This document shows positions 63,634 through 64,000 of a DNA stretch of 64,000 nucleotides, one piece after another. The DNA is from Wolbachia endosymbiont (group A) of Pogonocherus hispidulus. Its GTDB lineage: Bacteria > Pseudomonadota > Alphaproteobacteria > Rickettsiales > Anaplasmataceae. Position numbers and translations under genes: made by a program. Numbering within the stretch: position 1 is the stretch's first letter; every line of letters begins with the position of its first letter. The DNA lies in NCBI RefSeq assembly GCF_964028195.1, contig NZ_OZ034750.1:1488001-1552000 (forward strand), in the 5' to 3' direction. Below the pieces are notes generated by a model that was not told where the DNA came from, did not search any database, and saw only the letters and a list, made by a program, of their open reading frames with translations.

Positions 63634-64000
63634 CATAAAATCTAAGCAGTAACTGTTGTTTGATATAAAATTTTTCTATGATAAATTAGGGTGTTTATTG
63701 TCAAAAATGCATTTTCTAATTGAATAAAAATACAAAATTATAAACAAGAGTTGTAATAAAACTAAATTCAAAAAATTTAAAAAAAACATAGTTGATATGA
63801 CGTAGGGTTGCACTAGCTATAGCAACTTTGTCTACGCAACCATTTTCTACCGCACCATTGAACAGATAAGCTTGAAGATATCCGTTCAGATGAGTTCATT
63901 GTCCCCTAAACCGTACACGCCTAACAAGCTACCGCTAGAGCTTGTGAAAAATTCTCTATTTTTATTCCCTTTAATTTACTGGATAAGTTGTCTACAAACA
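63634..64000. other. Right-edge spacer, no gene assigned
   Basis: AT-rich to about 63800, then more coding-like to the end of the window, but all frames are broken by stops. At about 63765-63801 the text AAAAAACATAGTTGATATGAC matches the sequence just upstream of the phage protease start at 333-353 (minus). One broken minus frame (YLQAYLFNGAVENGCVDKVA) has a faint ankyrin-like look, too weak to call. Confidence 0.35.

Noticed and set aside
63802..64000. Partial ankyrin or phage gene at the right edge
   Set aside because: All frames are interrupted, and the resemblance of one short segment to an ankyrin repeat is too weak.

Overview
The window comes from a Wolbachia chromosome (Rickettsiales, Anaplasmataceae). 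Evidence read directly from the sequence: a 16S rRNA gene standing alone without 23S, tRNA-Ile or tRNA-Ala beside it; phage WO-type genes (an S49 capsid-protease start, a toprim plus RecA-like RepA); ankyrin-repeat proteins; a second VirB4 paralogue with a VirB2-like gene; decayed IS5- and IS110-family elements; group II introns; very many short palindromic repeats; and AT-rich spacers. The abundance of mobile DNA and the WO remnants fit an arthropod-type strain. I cannot assign a supergroup from sequence reading alone.

Layout. 1-8.8 kb: decayed prophage and mobile DNA. A capsid-protease 5' end runs off the left edge, followed by an IS5 remnant, a small DUF7691-like gene cut by a 1848-bp group II intron, the 3' half of a different group II intron with an HNH maturase, a long AT-rich spacer with promoter and repeat signals, then phage repA and an ankyrin scrap. 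8.8-16.4 kb: a UvrD-like helicase truncated by an IS5-family element, a broken J-domain gene, intact recR, a frameshifted gene, a KAP-type P-loop NTPase and a Ser-rich disordered protein. 16.4-29.4 kb: pdhC; an SH3-like secreted protein; a type IV secretion locus on the minus strand (virB2-like, virB4-2, and a large secreted Cys-rich protein whose gene is split by a second identical intron copy in inverted orientation); another disordered membrane protein; a nitronate-monooxygenase-like flavoprotein; and a cytochrome b561. 29.4-31.6 kb: a 2-kb repeat island. 31.6-43.1 kb: ankyrin-TM gene (frameshifted), sucA, a GTA-type gene, a DsbA, Fic, ubiD, a repeat-filled MITE-like element, a PLD nuclease, an unknown gene and a deleted IS5-family copy. 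43.1-62.2 kb: a mostly housekeeping, mostly minus-strand segment (rnc, pyrD, tRNA-Cys, fbaB, clpA, rhlE, cspA, pmbA, atpG, hemY, a Mic60-like gene, lolC/E, manC, an unknown gene, sdhD-sdhC, rrs) and a TPR_21-type gene on the plus strand. 62.2-64 kb: a third copy of the long dispersed repeat and a broken IS110-family element with a structured leader.

How parts work together. pdhC, sucA and sdhCD belong to pyruvate and TCA metabolism. pyrD and ubiD link to the respiratory quinone pool. rnc is present in the same window as a 24-nt inverted-repeat stem that brackets rrs and would be its natural substrate. virB2-like, virB4-2 and the split secreted protein look like one operon of the Rickettsiales type IV secretion system.

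The most unusual features are: (1) two identical group II introns in inverted orientation, one joining exons of two unrelated genes and the other splitting a secretion-linked gene, with exon lengths that restore reading frames on splicing; (2) a roughly 445-bp noncoding repeat present three times, always followed by palindromic-repeat DNA, one copy packaged between IS5-type terminal inverted repeats with TA duplications; (3) palindromic repeats inside reading frames; (4) two disordered Ser-rich proteins that both carry a DSG-phi-x-S motif; (5) a structured IS110 leader that may be a bridge-RNA locus. No CRISPR array and no recognisable cif genes were seen.
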